A stretch of 64,000 nt of DNA from Leucobacter sp. UT-8R-CII-1-4 (GTDB lineage: Bacteria; Actinomycetota; Actinomycetes; Actinomycetales; Microbacteriaceae), in NCBI RefSeq assembly GCF_030010235.1, contig NZ_JASCRS010000001.1, positions 682,001 to 746,000 on the forward strand, read 5' to 3'. Position 1 is the stretch's first letter. Each line of letters opens with the position of its first letter. Below, one piece after another: positions 45,651 to 54,566 of the stretch. Position numbers and translations under genes: made by a program. Below the pieces are notes generated by a model. The model saw only the letters and a program-made list of their open reading frames with translations. It had not been told where the DNA came from and did no database searches.

Positions 45651-46820
45651 TCAAGATACTTTGAGCTGTTTCCCCGCCAAAAACACGGCTTCTGTCTGCA
45701 GATTTTTGTCCAATACGACAAGGTCTGCACGTTTTCCCGGCGAAATGTCGCCGATGTCGGCCCACCCCATCGCTCGGGCCGGGTTTGTTGCCGTCAGCAT
45801 TACCGCGGCAACAAGCGCTTCGTCTGTCACGTTTTCGAGGGTGCGTTGGATCGCCCGCTGCCGAAAAAGCGCATCCATAGTGGCGGTGCTGCCCGCAATG
45901 GTTTCTGTGCCCGCAATTTTTGCGACCCCATCTGCGACGGTGACCTCAAGCGCCCCGAGCCGATAAGCGCCATCGCCGCAGGCAGCTGCACCCATTGCAT
46001 CGGTGACGAGCATGACACGCTTAGCACCGGCCGAGTGCTCCACCCAGGCAACCAGTTCTGGGTGCAGGTGTACGCCGTCGGCGACGAGCTCAAGCATGAC
46101 TCTCTCGTCTTCCAGCAGCGCCAACACTGGCCCGGGTTCACGGTGTAAAAGCGGTGGCATCGCATTAAAAAGGTGGGTTGCTACCGTCGCGCCCGCTTCA
46201 ATCGCACGCTTGGTCTGGTCAAAATCTGCGTCTGTGTGACCAATTGCCACCACGACTCCCGCTTCGACAAGACGCTCGATTGCGTCGAGCGCGCCCGGCA
46301 GCTCTGGGGCGATCGTGACCATGCGGATCGCGCCGCCTCCGGCCGCAAGCAACGCATCGATCTCAGCGAGGTCGGGGGTGCGCAACGCCCGCTCATCGTG
46401 TGCACCCTTTTTCGCTGGGTTGAGCCACGGCCCTTCGAGGTGTATTCCGCGCAGTGCGCCACCGGCGACGAGGGGAGCTAACGCTGTCACCTGCGCGAGC
46501 AGCTCTTCTGGCTGCGCAGTCACAAGACTTGCGATGGTGGCTGTGGTGCCGCGCGCCAGGTGTGCGTCGCGCGCCACGATGGCGGCAGCCAGTTCGGTTG
46601 GGCCGACCTCAGGGTATGCCGATCCACCGCCTCCGTGCACGTGTGCGTCGACGAAGCCGGGAACAATGGTGACGTCACCGAGGTCGCGAGTGTTTTCGTG
46701 TTCACCTGCGAAGGCGCCTGCGCCGACTTCTACGATGTGACCGTCTTCGATCCGCAACCATCCGGGCGCGTGCACGCCGCTAGAGGTGACCACCTTCGAC
46801 GCGACGAGCACTTCAGACAT
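45651..46820 (-). CDS. nagA: N-acetylglucosamine-6-phosphate deacetylase
   Basis: Removes acetate from GlcNAc-6-phosphate. 389 residues of the amidohydrolase fold: metal ligands in VPGFVDAHVHGGGG, HLEGPWLNPAKKGAH, AIGHTDAD, THLFNAMPPLLHR and LVTDAMGA. The start MSEVLVASK follows the nagB stop after 2 bases; the longer upstream frame lacks family homology. Together with nagB it funnels amino sugar to fructose-6-phosphate, ammonium and acetate. Confidence 0.94.
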   Translation of the reverse strand: MSEVLVASKVVTSSGVHAPGWLRIEDGHIVEVGAGAFAGEHENTRDLGDVTIVPGFVDAHVHGGGGSAYPEVGPTELAAAIVARDAHLARGTTATIASLVTAQPEELLAQVTALAPLVAGGALRGIHLEGPWLNPAKKGAHDERALRTPDLAEIDALLAAGGGAIRMVTIAPELPGALDAIERLVEAGVVVAIGHTDADFDQTKRAIEAGATVATHLFNAMPPLLHREPGPVLALLEDERVMLELVADGVHLHPELVAWVEHSAGAKRVMLVTDAMGAAACGDGAYRLGALEVTVADGVAKIAGTETIAGSTATMDALFRQRAIQRTLENVTDEALVAAVMLTATNPARAMGWADIGDISPGKRADLVVLDKNLQTEAVFLAGKQLKVS

Positions 46821-46822
46821 GT

Positions 46823-47614
46823 TTACTTCGATCCGTGTGGCTGGTGAAGTTCGATGTGTTCGTAATAGTCGCGGAGGGTGAGCATGGCAGCAGCTTCGCG
46901 ATCGATAATGACGGTCGCGTCGGGGTGTAGTTGCAGTGCGCTTGCTGGGCACATGCTCGAAAGCGGGCCCTCGATCATGGCAGCGACGGCTTCGGCTTTT
47001 GATTCGCCCTGAGCAACCAGGAGTGCCTTTCGCGCGTCGAGGATCGTGCCGATCCCCTGGGTGACACAGTGCACTGGTACTTGATCGAGTGAATCAAAAA
47101 AGCGCGCATTGTCGACGCGGGTCTGCGGAGCCAGGGTTTTTGGCCGAGTGCGTGAAGCGAGCGACGAGGTGGGCTCGTTGAAGCCGATGTGTCCGTTTGC
47201 GCCGATACCGAGCAACTGCAGATCGACGCCTCCGGCGTTGGTGATTGCGGTTTCGTATGACTGGCAGGCTTCGTATAGGTCTGCGGCTAGGCCGTCGGGC
47301 ACGTGCACGTGGGCCGGGTTCAGGCCGAGTGGTTCGGTGACCGTGCGGTGAATGACTGCGTGGTAGCTTTCGGGGTGTTCGCGGTCGAGTCCCACATATT
47401 CGTCGAGTGCGAAGGCGCGCACTTCGCTCAGGTCTAGCTGCTCTGCTCGGGCGATTTCTGCGAGTGCGTTGTAGGTTCCGATGGGCGAGGATCCGGTGGC
47501 AACTCCGAGCACGGCAGCACGATCTGCAGCCGCACAACTTCGCACTACTTGGGCGATGTGTTCGGCTGCGGCGTTGGCGACCTGGGCCGCGTTTTCGACG
47601 ATGATGACACGCAT
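46823..47614 (-). CDS. nagB: Glucosamine-6-phosphate deaminase
   Basis: Converts GlcN-6-phosphate to fructose-6-phosphate and ammonium. 263 residues: MRVIIVENAAQVANAAAEHI, GVATGSSPIGTYNALAEI, FALDEYVGLDREHPESYHAV, LQLLGIGANGHIGFNEP. First gene of nagBA, divergent from the ROK regulator; the operator at 47711-47731 lies in the shared spacer. Confidence 0.95.
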   Translation of the reverse strand: MRVIIVENAAQVANAAAEHIAQVVRSCAAADRAAVLGVATGSSPIGTYNALAEIARAEQLDLSEVRAFALDEYVGLDREHPESYHAVIHRTVTEPLGLNPAHVHVPDGLAADLYEACQSYETAITNAGGVDLQLLGIGANGHIGFNEPTSSLASRTRPKTLAPQTRVDNARFFDSLDQVPVHCVTQGIGTILDARKALLVAQGESKAEAVAAMIEGPLSSMCPASALQLHPDATVIIDREAAAMLTLRDYYEHIELHQPHGSK

Positions 47615-47710
47615 AACGTTCAGCCTAATACCCAGATGGCGACCCAACTGTGCGCGTCACAGTTTGATTACGAGATTGTGTGGGTCGCACAATCGGACTT
47701 GCAAATAGTT

Positions 47711-47731
47711 AGTTCGTAAGCTTTACTAACT
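47711..47731. promoter_or_regulatory. ROK (NagC-like) operator
   Basis: AGTTCGTAAG, one central C, and TTTACTAACT form a 21-bp imperfect palindrome with 8 of 10 positions matching. It lies 3 bases before the regulator's ATG and 97 bases upstream of nagB. Similar AT-rich half-sites are bound by ROK repressors, and TTTACT could also be the -10 of a leaderless regulator mRNA. Confidence 0.6.
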
Positions 47732-47734
47732 CGC

Positions 47735-48862
47735 ATGAACGTCGCAATGAAGCGCAGCAACCTGGGTGCCACTCCCGGTGACGCCAAACAGCACAACCGT
47801 GCCCTGATTATGCGAACGCTCTACGCAATCGGACCGGCCAGCCGCGCAGACCTGGCACGCGCCACCGGGCTGACCAAGGTCACCGTCTCGGGGCTAGTCG
47901 CCGAACTGATCGGCCAGAATCTGCTGCATGAGCTGGGCCAACAAGAACTACAGCGCCCAGGCAAACCAGCGATTCTGGTTGACCTCGCACGCGACGCACA
48001 CGCAGTGCTCTGCCTCGACCTCAGTGACCATCAGCGTTTTCGCGGCGCACTGCTCGACCTCGACGGCAATGTACTCGCCCGAAAAGATGCCAAACGTGCC
48101 GGAGCAACCGGTGACGCAGCTGTCGCCCTAGCCATCGAGCTCGCCCTCGATCTGCAACCAATGGCCACCGTGCCCCTACTCGGCATCGGCGTGGGCACCC
48201 CCGGCGTCGTCGACGACCAGGGCGTTGTACGAACAGCTCCAAACCTCGAATGGAGCTCAGTGCCCCTGCAACAGCTCCTGCAAGACCGAACCGGTGTGCC
48301 AACCATCGTCGAAAACGATGCCAACGTTGCCGCTCTCGCCGAATACAGCTTCGGCGAGACAAGCGAAGACTTCATTCTGATCACCATTGGACAGGGCGTT
48401 GGATCGGGCCTTATCCTCGGTGGCCAAACCGTCACCGGCAGCAACTTCGCCTCTGGCGAGATTGGCCAGGTCATGGTCGGCACAGACCTCGGCCTCGACA
48501 CCCCCTACGCCCGCGAACAGGTACTTGAGCACTGGCTCTCAGTGCCAGCCCTGCAACTCGCGCTTGAAGCGGCCGGCGAAAGCACCGAGGCCCGCGAAAC
48601 AGCGCTGCGCGAAGCCGGCCGACGCCTCGGCATCGCACTCGCGCCCGTAGTTGGCGTGTTGAACCTCGCCGATGTGGTGCTCGCAGGCCCGGCCGAACTG
48701 GTCGAAGGCACACTCGCCGACGCAACTCTCGACATGCTGAGCCGACGCACCATGCCCGACTCACACACAGAACTTGCCCTGCACACGAGCGCACAGGGCG
48801 ATCAACTGGTGCTCCGCGGCGCGCTTGCCACGGTGCTGAAGCAAAGGCTCGGCATCTCATGA
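47735..48862 (+). CDS. ROK-family transcriptional repressor (NagC-like)
   Basis: 375 residues: an N-terminal winged helix (about 20-80; SRADLARATGLTKVTVSGLVAELI) and a ROK sugar-binding domain (LGIGVGTPGVVDDQGVV, VENDANVAALAEY, TIGQGVGSGLILGG). The zinc motif CxCGxxGCxE usual after the GE(I/V)G segment is missing (SGEIGQVMVGTDLGLDTPYA), so the domain probably senses sugar without catalysis. It heads the amino-sugar transport operon and faces nagBA. The effector is probably GlcNAc-6-phosphate (inference). Confidence 0.88.
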   Translation: MNVAMKRSNLGATPGDAKQHNRALIMRTLYAIGPASRADLARATGLTKVTVSGLVAELIGQNLLHELGQQELQRPGKPAILVDLARDAHAVLCLDLSDHQRFRGALLDLDGNVLARKDAKRAGATGDAAVALAIELALDLQPMATVPLLGIGVGTPGVVDDQGVVRTAPNLEWSSVPLQQLLQDRTGVPTIVENDANVAALAEYSFGETSEDFILITIGQGVGSGLILGGQTVTGSNFASGEIGQVMVGTDLGLDTPYAREQVLEHWLSVPALQLALEAAGESTEARETALREAGRRLGIALAPVVGVLNLADVVLAGPAELVEGTLADATLDMLSRRTMPDSHTELALHTSAQGDQLVLRGALATVLKQRLGIS

Positions 48863-48957
48863 ACCACTAGCATCACCCGGCCGATGCCAGCCAGGCATTG
48901 ACTAGACCTCCACCGCAAACGGGCGCACCACCCGTCTGCACACCGAAAGGAAACACA

Positions 48958-50274
48958 ATGAAGAGAAAGTTTGCAGGCCTCACCGCAGCGGCTGTAACCT
49001 CAGCTCTGCTGCTCGCAGGTTGCAGCGCTGGCGGCACCGATGCCGGCGGCAAGGGCGACGAGATCACCATGTGGGTTATCGGCGGCGACACCCCCGACAC
49101 CCTGCGCGACTATCTCAAGACCACCTTCAACGAGAAGACTGGCGCCACTCTCAAGATCGAAGAGCAAACCTGGGGTGACATCATCACGAACCTCACCACC
49201 AAGCTCCCCGACGCGAAGAACACCCCCGACGTCACCGAGATTGGTAACACTCAGTCACCAACCTTCACCAACGCCGGCGCGTTCCTCGACATCAGCGATC
49301 TGTACGACGAACTCGGTGGCGATGACCTGCTGCAGTCGTTCGTAGAGGTCGGCGAAGTTGACGGTGCGAACTACACAGTGCCGTACTACTTCGGTTCACG
49401 CTACGTGTTCGCTCGTAAAGACGTGTTCGCAGCAGCCGGCCTTGAGCAGCCAAAAACTCTCGACGAATTCAACTCGTCGGTTGAAAAGATCGCCGAGGTG
49501 AACCCACTCGGTGTCGAGAACTTCTCGGGCTTCTGGCTCGGCGGCCAGGACTGGCGCAACGGCATCTCTTGGATCTTTGCAAACGGCGGCAACATCGCCG
49601 AGTTCAAAGACGGCAAATGGGTGGCAACACTCGACTCACCAGAATCGCTCAAGGGTCTAGAGCAGCTGCAGAAGATCTACCAGGTAGCTTCGAAGGCACC
49701 GAGCGATGCCAAGGATGAGTCGATCTGGACCTACATCAATGACGCCGATAAGCGTGGCGAAGAGGGCGCAGAAGAAGCAACCAGCATTGAAGCTGCAAGC
49801 ATTCTCGCACCGGGCTGGGCGCACTGGTCGATCGGCGACCTCGACGGCGAAACCCGTGTCTGGAACGACGACAAGTTCGCCGCCTACCCACTGCCAGGCA
49901 ACGACGGCAAGCCAGCGCCTGTCTTCGCTGGCGGATCGAACATCGGCATCTCAGCAAAGTCGCAGAACCCAGAGCTCGCCAAAGAGCTCATGCGGATCAT
50001 CTTCTCTGAGGAGTACCAGACCATGCTCGGCGAGAACGGTCTTGGCCCAGGCAACCAGAAGTACGTTTCTTCGCTTGGTGACGACCAGTTCGCTACCGCG
50101 CTGATCGAGTCCGCTTCAAACTCGAAGCTCACCCCTGCCGCTCCAGGCTGGGCAGCAATCGAGGCGAAGAACATCATGGAAGAGTTCTTCTCGCAGATTC
50201 GCGACTCGAAGGACCTGAGCGCCCTGGCGAAGGACACCAACGCCAAGCTCGACGCTCTGCTCAACCAGAAGTAA
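48958..50274 (+). CDS. Sugar ABC transporter substrate-binding lipoprotein
   Basis: 438 residues of the family 1 extracellular solute-binding type. Lipobox LLLAGC with Cys22; then EITMWVIGGDTPDTL, the NFSGFWLGGQDWRNGISWIFANGG pocket region and GGSNIGISAKSQNPELAKEL. Strong SD AAAGGAAAC. The context (NagZ, ROK kinase, nagBA) suggests GlcNAc or chitobiose as ligand, as for DasA/NgcE systems. A two-step hairpin follows the gene. Confidence 0.92.
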   Translation: MKRKFAGLTAAAVTSALLLAGCSAGGTDAGGKGDEITMWVIGGDTPDTLRDYLKTTFNEKTGATLKIEEQTWGDIITNLTTKLPDAKNTPDVTEIGNTQSPTFTNAGAFLDISDLYDELGGDDLLQSFVEVGEVDGANYTVPYYFGSRYVFARKDVFAAAGLEQPKTLDEFNSSVEKIAEVNPLGVENFSGFWLGGQDWRNGISWIFANGGNIAEFKDGKWVATLDSPESLKGLEQLQKIYQVASKAPSDAKDESIWTYINDADKRGEEGAEEATSIEAASILAPGWAHWSIGDLDGETRVWNDDKFAAYPLPGNDGKPAPVFAGGSNIGISAKSQNPELAKELMRIIFSEEYQTMLGENGLGPGNQKYVSSLGDDQFATALIESASNSKLTPAAPGWAAIEAKNIMEEFFSQIRDSKDLSALAKDTNAKLDALLNQK

Positions 50275-50282
50275 CACCAGCC

Positions 50283-50321
50283 GCTCGGCCCCACTCGACG
50301 CTGTCGAGACCGGGGCCGAGC
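50283..50321 (+). promoter_or_regulatory. Two-tier hairpin between binding-protein and permease genes
   Basis: GCTCGGCCCC (50283-50292) pairs with GGGGCCGAGC (50312-50321), and within it CTCGAC pairs with GTCGAG. There is no T-run. Such a structure after a binding-protein gene typically protects its mRNA 3' end or attenuates reading into the permeases, giving excess binding protein. Confidence 0.65.
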
Positions 50322-50359
50322 GCACTTCACCCACACCCAACAAACCGAGAGGCAAACAC

Positions 50360-51271
50360 ATGGCACGAGCAGCACGGATACGCGGCCGTCGGGCACTCGC
50401 GCCCTATCTGCTTTTGCTTCCCGCAATCGCGATTGTGCTGCTGGCCCTCGGTTACCCAATCATTTGGCAGTTCGTCACCTCGATGCAGCAGTTCGGACTC
50501 GCCCAACAATTCGGTCAACCACCCGAATGGGTGTGGTTCGACAACTACATCGCGCTTTTCACCAACCCAACCACCTGGGTTGTAGTTGGCCGCTCCATCC
50601 TGTTCTGCCTGGTCACCGCGAGCGTCACCATGGCAGTTGGTGTCGGTCTTGCACTGTTGATGCGCAGCACAAGCAAGGCAGTTCGAATCACCCTGCAGAT
50701 CGCGCTGCTTCTCGCTTGGGCCACCCCGGTTGTTGCCGCAATGACAATCTGGAACTGGATGTTCGACTGGAACCGCGGTCTCGTGAACTGGCTGCTCAGC
50801 GCATTCGGATTGCCCTTCAGCGGCCACAACTGGCTGCAGAACCCGCTCTCATTCTTTTTTGTCGCACTCATCATCGTTGTCTGGATGAGCGTGCCGTTCG
50901 TGGCCTTCTCGATCTACGCCGGGCTCACCCAAGTCTCAAGCGAAGTGCTTGAGGCTGCACAAATGGATGGTGCGTCATCGAGCGAGCGGCTGCGCCTGAT
51001 CATTCTTCCCATCATCAAGCCAATTCTTGGCATTGTGATGCTGCTGCAGATCATCTGGGATCTGCGAGTATTCACCCAGATCAAGTTGCTTCAGGATCGC
51101 GGCTCCGTTGCCAGTCAAACCGATGTGCTTGGCACCTATATTTACCAGCTAGGGATCGGCTCAAGCGATTTCGCAATGGCGAGCGCAATGTCGATCTTTG
51201 TCCTTATTCTTACCGTGCTGCTGAGCTGGCCGTACGTCAGAAATCTGCTGAAGGAGGATGAGGCAGCATGA
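50360..51271 (+). CDS. Sugar ABC transporter permease (MalF/LacF type)
   Basis: 303 residues with six membrane helices and the EAA-type loop EVLEAAQMDGASSSERLRLIILPIIKP that docks the ATPase. It forms a heterodimer with the next gene. No ATP-binding gene is in the operon, so a shared MsiK-like ATPase encoded elsewhere is expected. GAGAGGC precedes the ATG. Confidence 0.93.
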   Translation: MARAARIRGRRALAPYLLLLPAIAIVLLALGYPIIWQFVTSMQQFGLAQQFGQPPEWVWFDNYIALFTNPTTWVVVGRSILFCLVTASVTMAVGVGLALLMRSTSKAVRITLQIALLLAWATPVVAAMTIWNWMFDWNRGLVNWLLSAFGLPFSGHNWLQNPLSFFFVALIIVVWMSVPFVAFSIYAGLTQVSSEVLEAAQMDGASSSERLRLIILPIIKPILGIVMLLQIIWDLRVFTQIKLLQDRGSVASQTDVLGTYIYQLGIGSSDFAMASAMSIFVLILTVLLSWPYVRNLLKEDEAA

Positions 51272-52146
51272 TGACCGCACCTCTGTCTGTCATTGCCGAG
51301 CGAGGTAAGGCAACCCCGCGCCGCTTCACCAAGATTCTGCTGAATCTGCTCGGTGTGCTGCTCGCAATGCTTTGGGCTTTCCCTGTCTATTGGATGGTGA
51401 ACTCATCGCTCTTGCCAAGCACGGTACTCGAGCGCAAAACCCCAACGCTGTTGCCCTTTGGGGGTTCTTTTAAGAACTTCACCTCAGTTCTCTCAAGCGG
51501 AACCTTTCTGAATTCGCTTGGCCTCAGCCTTGCGATCGCCTTGATTACGGTCACTTGCTGCCTCATCTTCGCTTTCCTCGCTGCACTGGCCATCAGCCGT
51601 TTTCGATTCAAGGGCCGCAAGAGCTTTGTGCTCGCGGTGCTCTTCATTCAAATGCTGCCCGCCGAGGGAATGTTCATCGCGCAGTACAAGCTAATGGGGT
51701 CGATCGGCCTACTCAATTCGGTTATCGGCGTCAGTATCGTCTACATCGCTGCCGTCGTGCCCTTCACTATTTGGATGCTGCGCGGTTTTGTCGCTGGTAT
51801 CCCCGCAGACCTCGAAGAGGCCGCGATGGTGGATGGCCTCAGCCGCACTCAAGCGTTTTTGCGAATCACATTCCCCCTGCTCGCGCCCGGTCTTGTGGCC
51901 AGCGGAGTCTACGCATTCTTGCAAGCCTGGAACGAGTTCACCGTCGCACTTGTGCTGCTCGACACCAGCCACCGCACGCTACCGCTGTGGTTGCGTGGCT
52001 TCATTCAGGAGTCAGCAAACCGCGCAATTAACTGGGGCGAAGTTATGGCCGCCTCGACACTCGTTGCGATTCCGGTGATCATCTTCTTTATGTTTGTGCA
52101 GGGCCGCATGACCAGTGGCATGGTGAGCGGGGCGGTGAAGGGCTAA
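51268..52146 (+). CDS. Sugar ABC transporter permease (MalG/LacG type)
   Basis: 292 residues with six membrane helices and the EAA loop DLEEAAMVDGLSRTQAFLRITFPLLAPG. It overlaps the upstream permease gene by 4 bases, behind AAGGAGGATG, and its own stop overlaps the ATG of the family 3 glycosidase gene (TAATG). A second ATG immediately follows the first. Confidence 0.93.
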   Translation: MMTAPLSVIAERGKATPRRFTKILLNLLGVLLAMLWAFPVYWMVNSSLLPSTVLERKTPTLLPFGGSFKNFTSVLSSGTFLNSLGLSLAIALITVTCCLIFAFLAALAISRFRFKGRKSFVLAVLFIQMLPAEGMFIAQYKLMGSIGLLNSVIGVSIVYIAAVVPFTIWMLRGFVAGIPADLEEAAMVDGLSRTQAFLRITFPLLAPGLVASGVYAFLQAWNEFTVALVLLDTSHRTLPLWLRGFIQESANRAINWGEVMAASTLVAIPVIIFFMFVQGRMTSGMVSGAVKG

Positions 52147-53645
52147 TGACGCTGGATCGCATAGCGCTTCGGCGCGATCTTCTCGCGACGCTCATGCCAG
52201 GCTTTGCGGGCTACGGCATGCCGGATTGGGTGCCCGAAGCTTTCACAAACGGCATGCGGTCGGTCTGCATCTATGGCGAAAATGTGCGCGACGCCGAGCA
52301 ACTGCATGCTCTCGGTGCACAATTGCGAGCCGTCTACCCGCAGGCCCTTATTGCCATCGACGAAGAGGGCGGCGAGGTCACTCGTCTGCACTACTTAGAG
52401 GGTTCGCCCTACCCGGGCGCAGCCGTGCTCGGCCGAATCGACGACACCGACTACACCGAACTCATCGGTGAGCGGGTTGGCCATGACATTCTTGGCGCTG
52501 GATTTAATCTGGCGCTCGGCCCCATCGCCGATGTCAACAGCAATCCGAAGAACCCGGTGATCGGAACGCGCAGTTTTGCTGCCGAACCTGAGCTTGCTGG
52601 CCGCCATGTCGCGGCTTGGGTGCGCGGTCTGCAACGCACGGGCGCTATCGCCTGCGCAAAACACTTTCCCGGCCACGGCGATACCGCGCAGGATTCACAT
52701 CTCGCACTACCCAGTGTTGACGCACCAATCGAGGTGCTTGAACAGCGTGAACTGCCGCCTTTCCGAAGCGCAGTGCTCGCCGAGGTGAGCGCTGTCATGA
52801 CCTCACACATTCTGCTGCCGCAGATCGACTCGGTGCCTGCCACGTTCAGTCGCAAAGTGTTGCAGGGCCTGCTGCGCGACGAGCTCGAATTCGAGGGCAT
52901 CATCATTTCCGATGCCCTCGATATGGCTGGCGCAAGTGGCGAGACTGGAATTCCAGAAGCTGCAGTGCGCGCACTGATCGCAGGCTGCGATCTGCTTTGC
53001 CTGGGCACCGGCTCAGACCCGGCACAACTGCGAGCCATCGAAGAGGCCGTCGTTGCTGCTGTTGAGCATGGCCGTTTAACGCTGGATCGCCTCAGCGAGG
53101 CGGCCGAACGAGTGCGGGCGGTGACAGCGCAGCCGTTGCCCTCCCGCGAGAGCGCTGCGAACGCTGCGGGCGATCCAACGCTAAGTGAGCTCGATCGCAT
53201 CAGCAAGAGCTTTGCCGGTGTGGAACAAAGTACTGCATGGCTGCGGGAGCATCCGGCGGCGCTTGTGCTGCGGGTTGATTCCGAGGCCAATATGGCGGTG
53301 GGCGAAGCCCCGTGGGGGCCATTCGCCGCTGAGGCAACGCCGATCACAGGCACCCGCTGGCAGGCCAGCGCCTTCGCGAAACGTGAGCGGCTAGACGTCG
53401 GCGGGCTACCCCATGAGGCACGTCGCAGCGACGGTGTGATTGTGATCGGCCGCGACCTGCATCGTTTGCCTCACGGTCGCGCGGCTATTGAATCGCTGCG
53501 CTCAGCGGGCGTGCCAACGCTAAGTATCGAAATGGGTTGGCCGGACGTAACCGAACACAATGGTTATGCAGATCTCAGCTGCTACGGTTCGTCACGTCTT
53601 GTTGGCGCCGCGCTCTTGCGACTCATTGAAGGAGAGTCTGAATGA
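52146..53645 (+). CDS. nagZ: Family 3 glycoside hydrolase, beta-N-acetylhexosaminidase (NagZ-like)
   Basis: 499 residues without a signal peptide, so cytoplasmic. The NagZ-type loop AKHFPGHGDTAQDSH (about 170-185) carries the Asp-His acid/base pair that separates NagZ enzymes from other family 3 members, and the nucleophile Asp is in GIIISDALDMAG (about 255). A C-terminal domain of about 160 residues extends the basic 340-residue form. It probably cleaves imported GlcNAc-containing disaccharides. Its stop overlaps the kinase start by 4 bases. Confidence 0.9.
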   Translation: MTLDRIALRRDLLATLMPGFAGYGMPDWVPEAFTNGMRSVCIYGENVRDAEQLHALGAQLRAVYPQALIAIDEEGGEVTRLHYLEGSPYPGAAVLGRIDDTDYTELIGERVGHDILGAGFNLALGPIADVNSNPKNPVIGTRSFAAEPELAGRHVAAWVRGLQRTGAIACAKHFPGHGDTAQDSHLALPSVDAPIEVLEQRELPPFRSAVLAEVSAVMTSHILLPQIDSVPATFSRKVLQGLLRDELEFEGIIISDALDMAGASGETGIPEAAVRALIAGCDLLCLGTGSDPAQLRAIEEAVVAAVEHGRLTLDRLSEAAERVRAVTAQPLPSRESAANAAGDPTLSELDRISKSFAGVEQSTAWLREHPAALVLRVDSEANMAVGEAPWGPFAAEATPITGTRWQASAFAKRERLDVGGLPHEARRSDGVIVIGRDLHRLPHGRAAIESLRSAGVPTLSIEMGWPDVTEHNGYADLSCYGSSRLVGAALLRLIEGESE

Positions 53646-54550
53646 CCGAGCTCTACGTCGGCATGGATATTGGCGGCACGAAAACCGCTGCCGTCGTAAT
53701 TGATGCCGACGGTAATCTTGGCGCGTCAACGCTCCTGCCCACCGCGCTCGGCAACGAAGGGGTGCTGCAGAGCGCAGAAGCCGCAATCGCTGCCCTCGCC
53801 GAGCAAACTGGCTGCTCGCGTAATGATTTCACCTCAGTAGGTATTGGCGTGCCTGGCCAAGTGAACTCAGAACTCGGCGAGGTGCGCTACGCCTATAATC
53901 TGCGGGTGGAATCGCTCTCACTTGCGAACGAGTTGCACGCGAGAACAGGGCTTGATGTCGCGGTCGAAAACGACGTCACCGCTGCTGCCGTTGGCGCAGC
54001 ACACCTGATGCAACTCGGCCACGGTTCAGTTGCCTACATTAACCTCGGCACCGGCCTGTCTGCCGGCATTGTGCTTGATGGCCACCCTGTGCGCGGCGCA
54101 AATGGGCTCGCTGGCGAGGTTGGCCACCTCGCTGTCGATCCGCGTGGCAGGCAGTGCCCTTGCGGGCAACGCGGGTGCCTAGAAACTGTAGCGAGCGGCT
54201 CGGCTTTGAAAACATATTGGCCGGCGGGAGGCGAGCATCCCGGCTGGGTATTGGCCGATGCGATCGCAGCTGGTGATACCGAAGCGAAGTTAGCCTTTGA
54301 ACTATTGGTTGAGGGGGCGGCCGCAACGGTGCGCACAATCGGCGTAACCGTCTCGCCAGACACCATCGTGATAGGCGGTGGCTTACGCAAGATTGGTGCA
54401 CCGTTGATCGATGGCATTCGCGCCAACCTTGAGGCAGGCGAGCGCAAGTCACCGTTCTTGCAAAGCTTCATGCTCTCGCAGCGCATCCGAGTGGTGCCGG
54501 AGGGCATGCCGGTCGCCACCGTAGGTGCGGCGCTTTCGCCCCGCACCTAA
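53642..54550 (+). CDS. ROK-family sugar kinase (probable N-acetylglucosamine kinase)
   Basis: 302 residues: phosphate-binding VGMDIGGTKTAAVVI, VENDVTAAAVG with the catalytic Asp, GTGLSAGIVLDG, and an intact zinc motif CPCGQRGCLE after GEVGHL. Last gene of the operon; GlcNAc phosphorylation for NagA is inferred from context, and glucokinase is the alternative. AAGGAGAG precedes the ATG. Confidence 0.9.
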   Translation: MTELYVGMDIGGTKTAAVVIDADGNLGASTLLPTALGNEGVLQSAEAAIAALAEQTGCSRNDFTSVGIGVPGQVNSELGEVRYAYNLRVESLSLANELHARTGLDVAVENDVTAAAVGAAHLMQLGHGSVAYINLGTGLSAGIVLDGHPVRGANGLAGEVGHLAVDPRGRQCPCGQRGCLETVASGSALKTYWPAGGEHPGWVLADAIAAGDTEAKLAFELLVEGAAATVRTIGVTVSPDTIVIGGGLRKIGAPLIDGIRANLEAGERKSPFLQSFMLSQRIRVVPEGMPVATVGAALSPRT

Positions 54551-54566
54551 CGGTGACACCCACTCG

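Noticed and set aside
44485-45966. A 493-codon open frame antisense to icd
   Set aside because: The icd gene is certain, and the antisense product has no recognisable domain.
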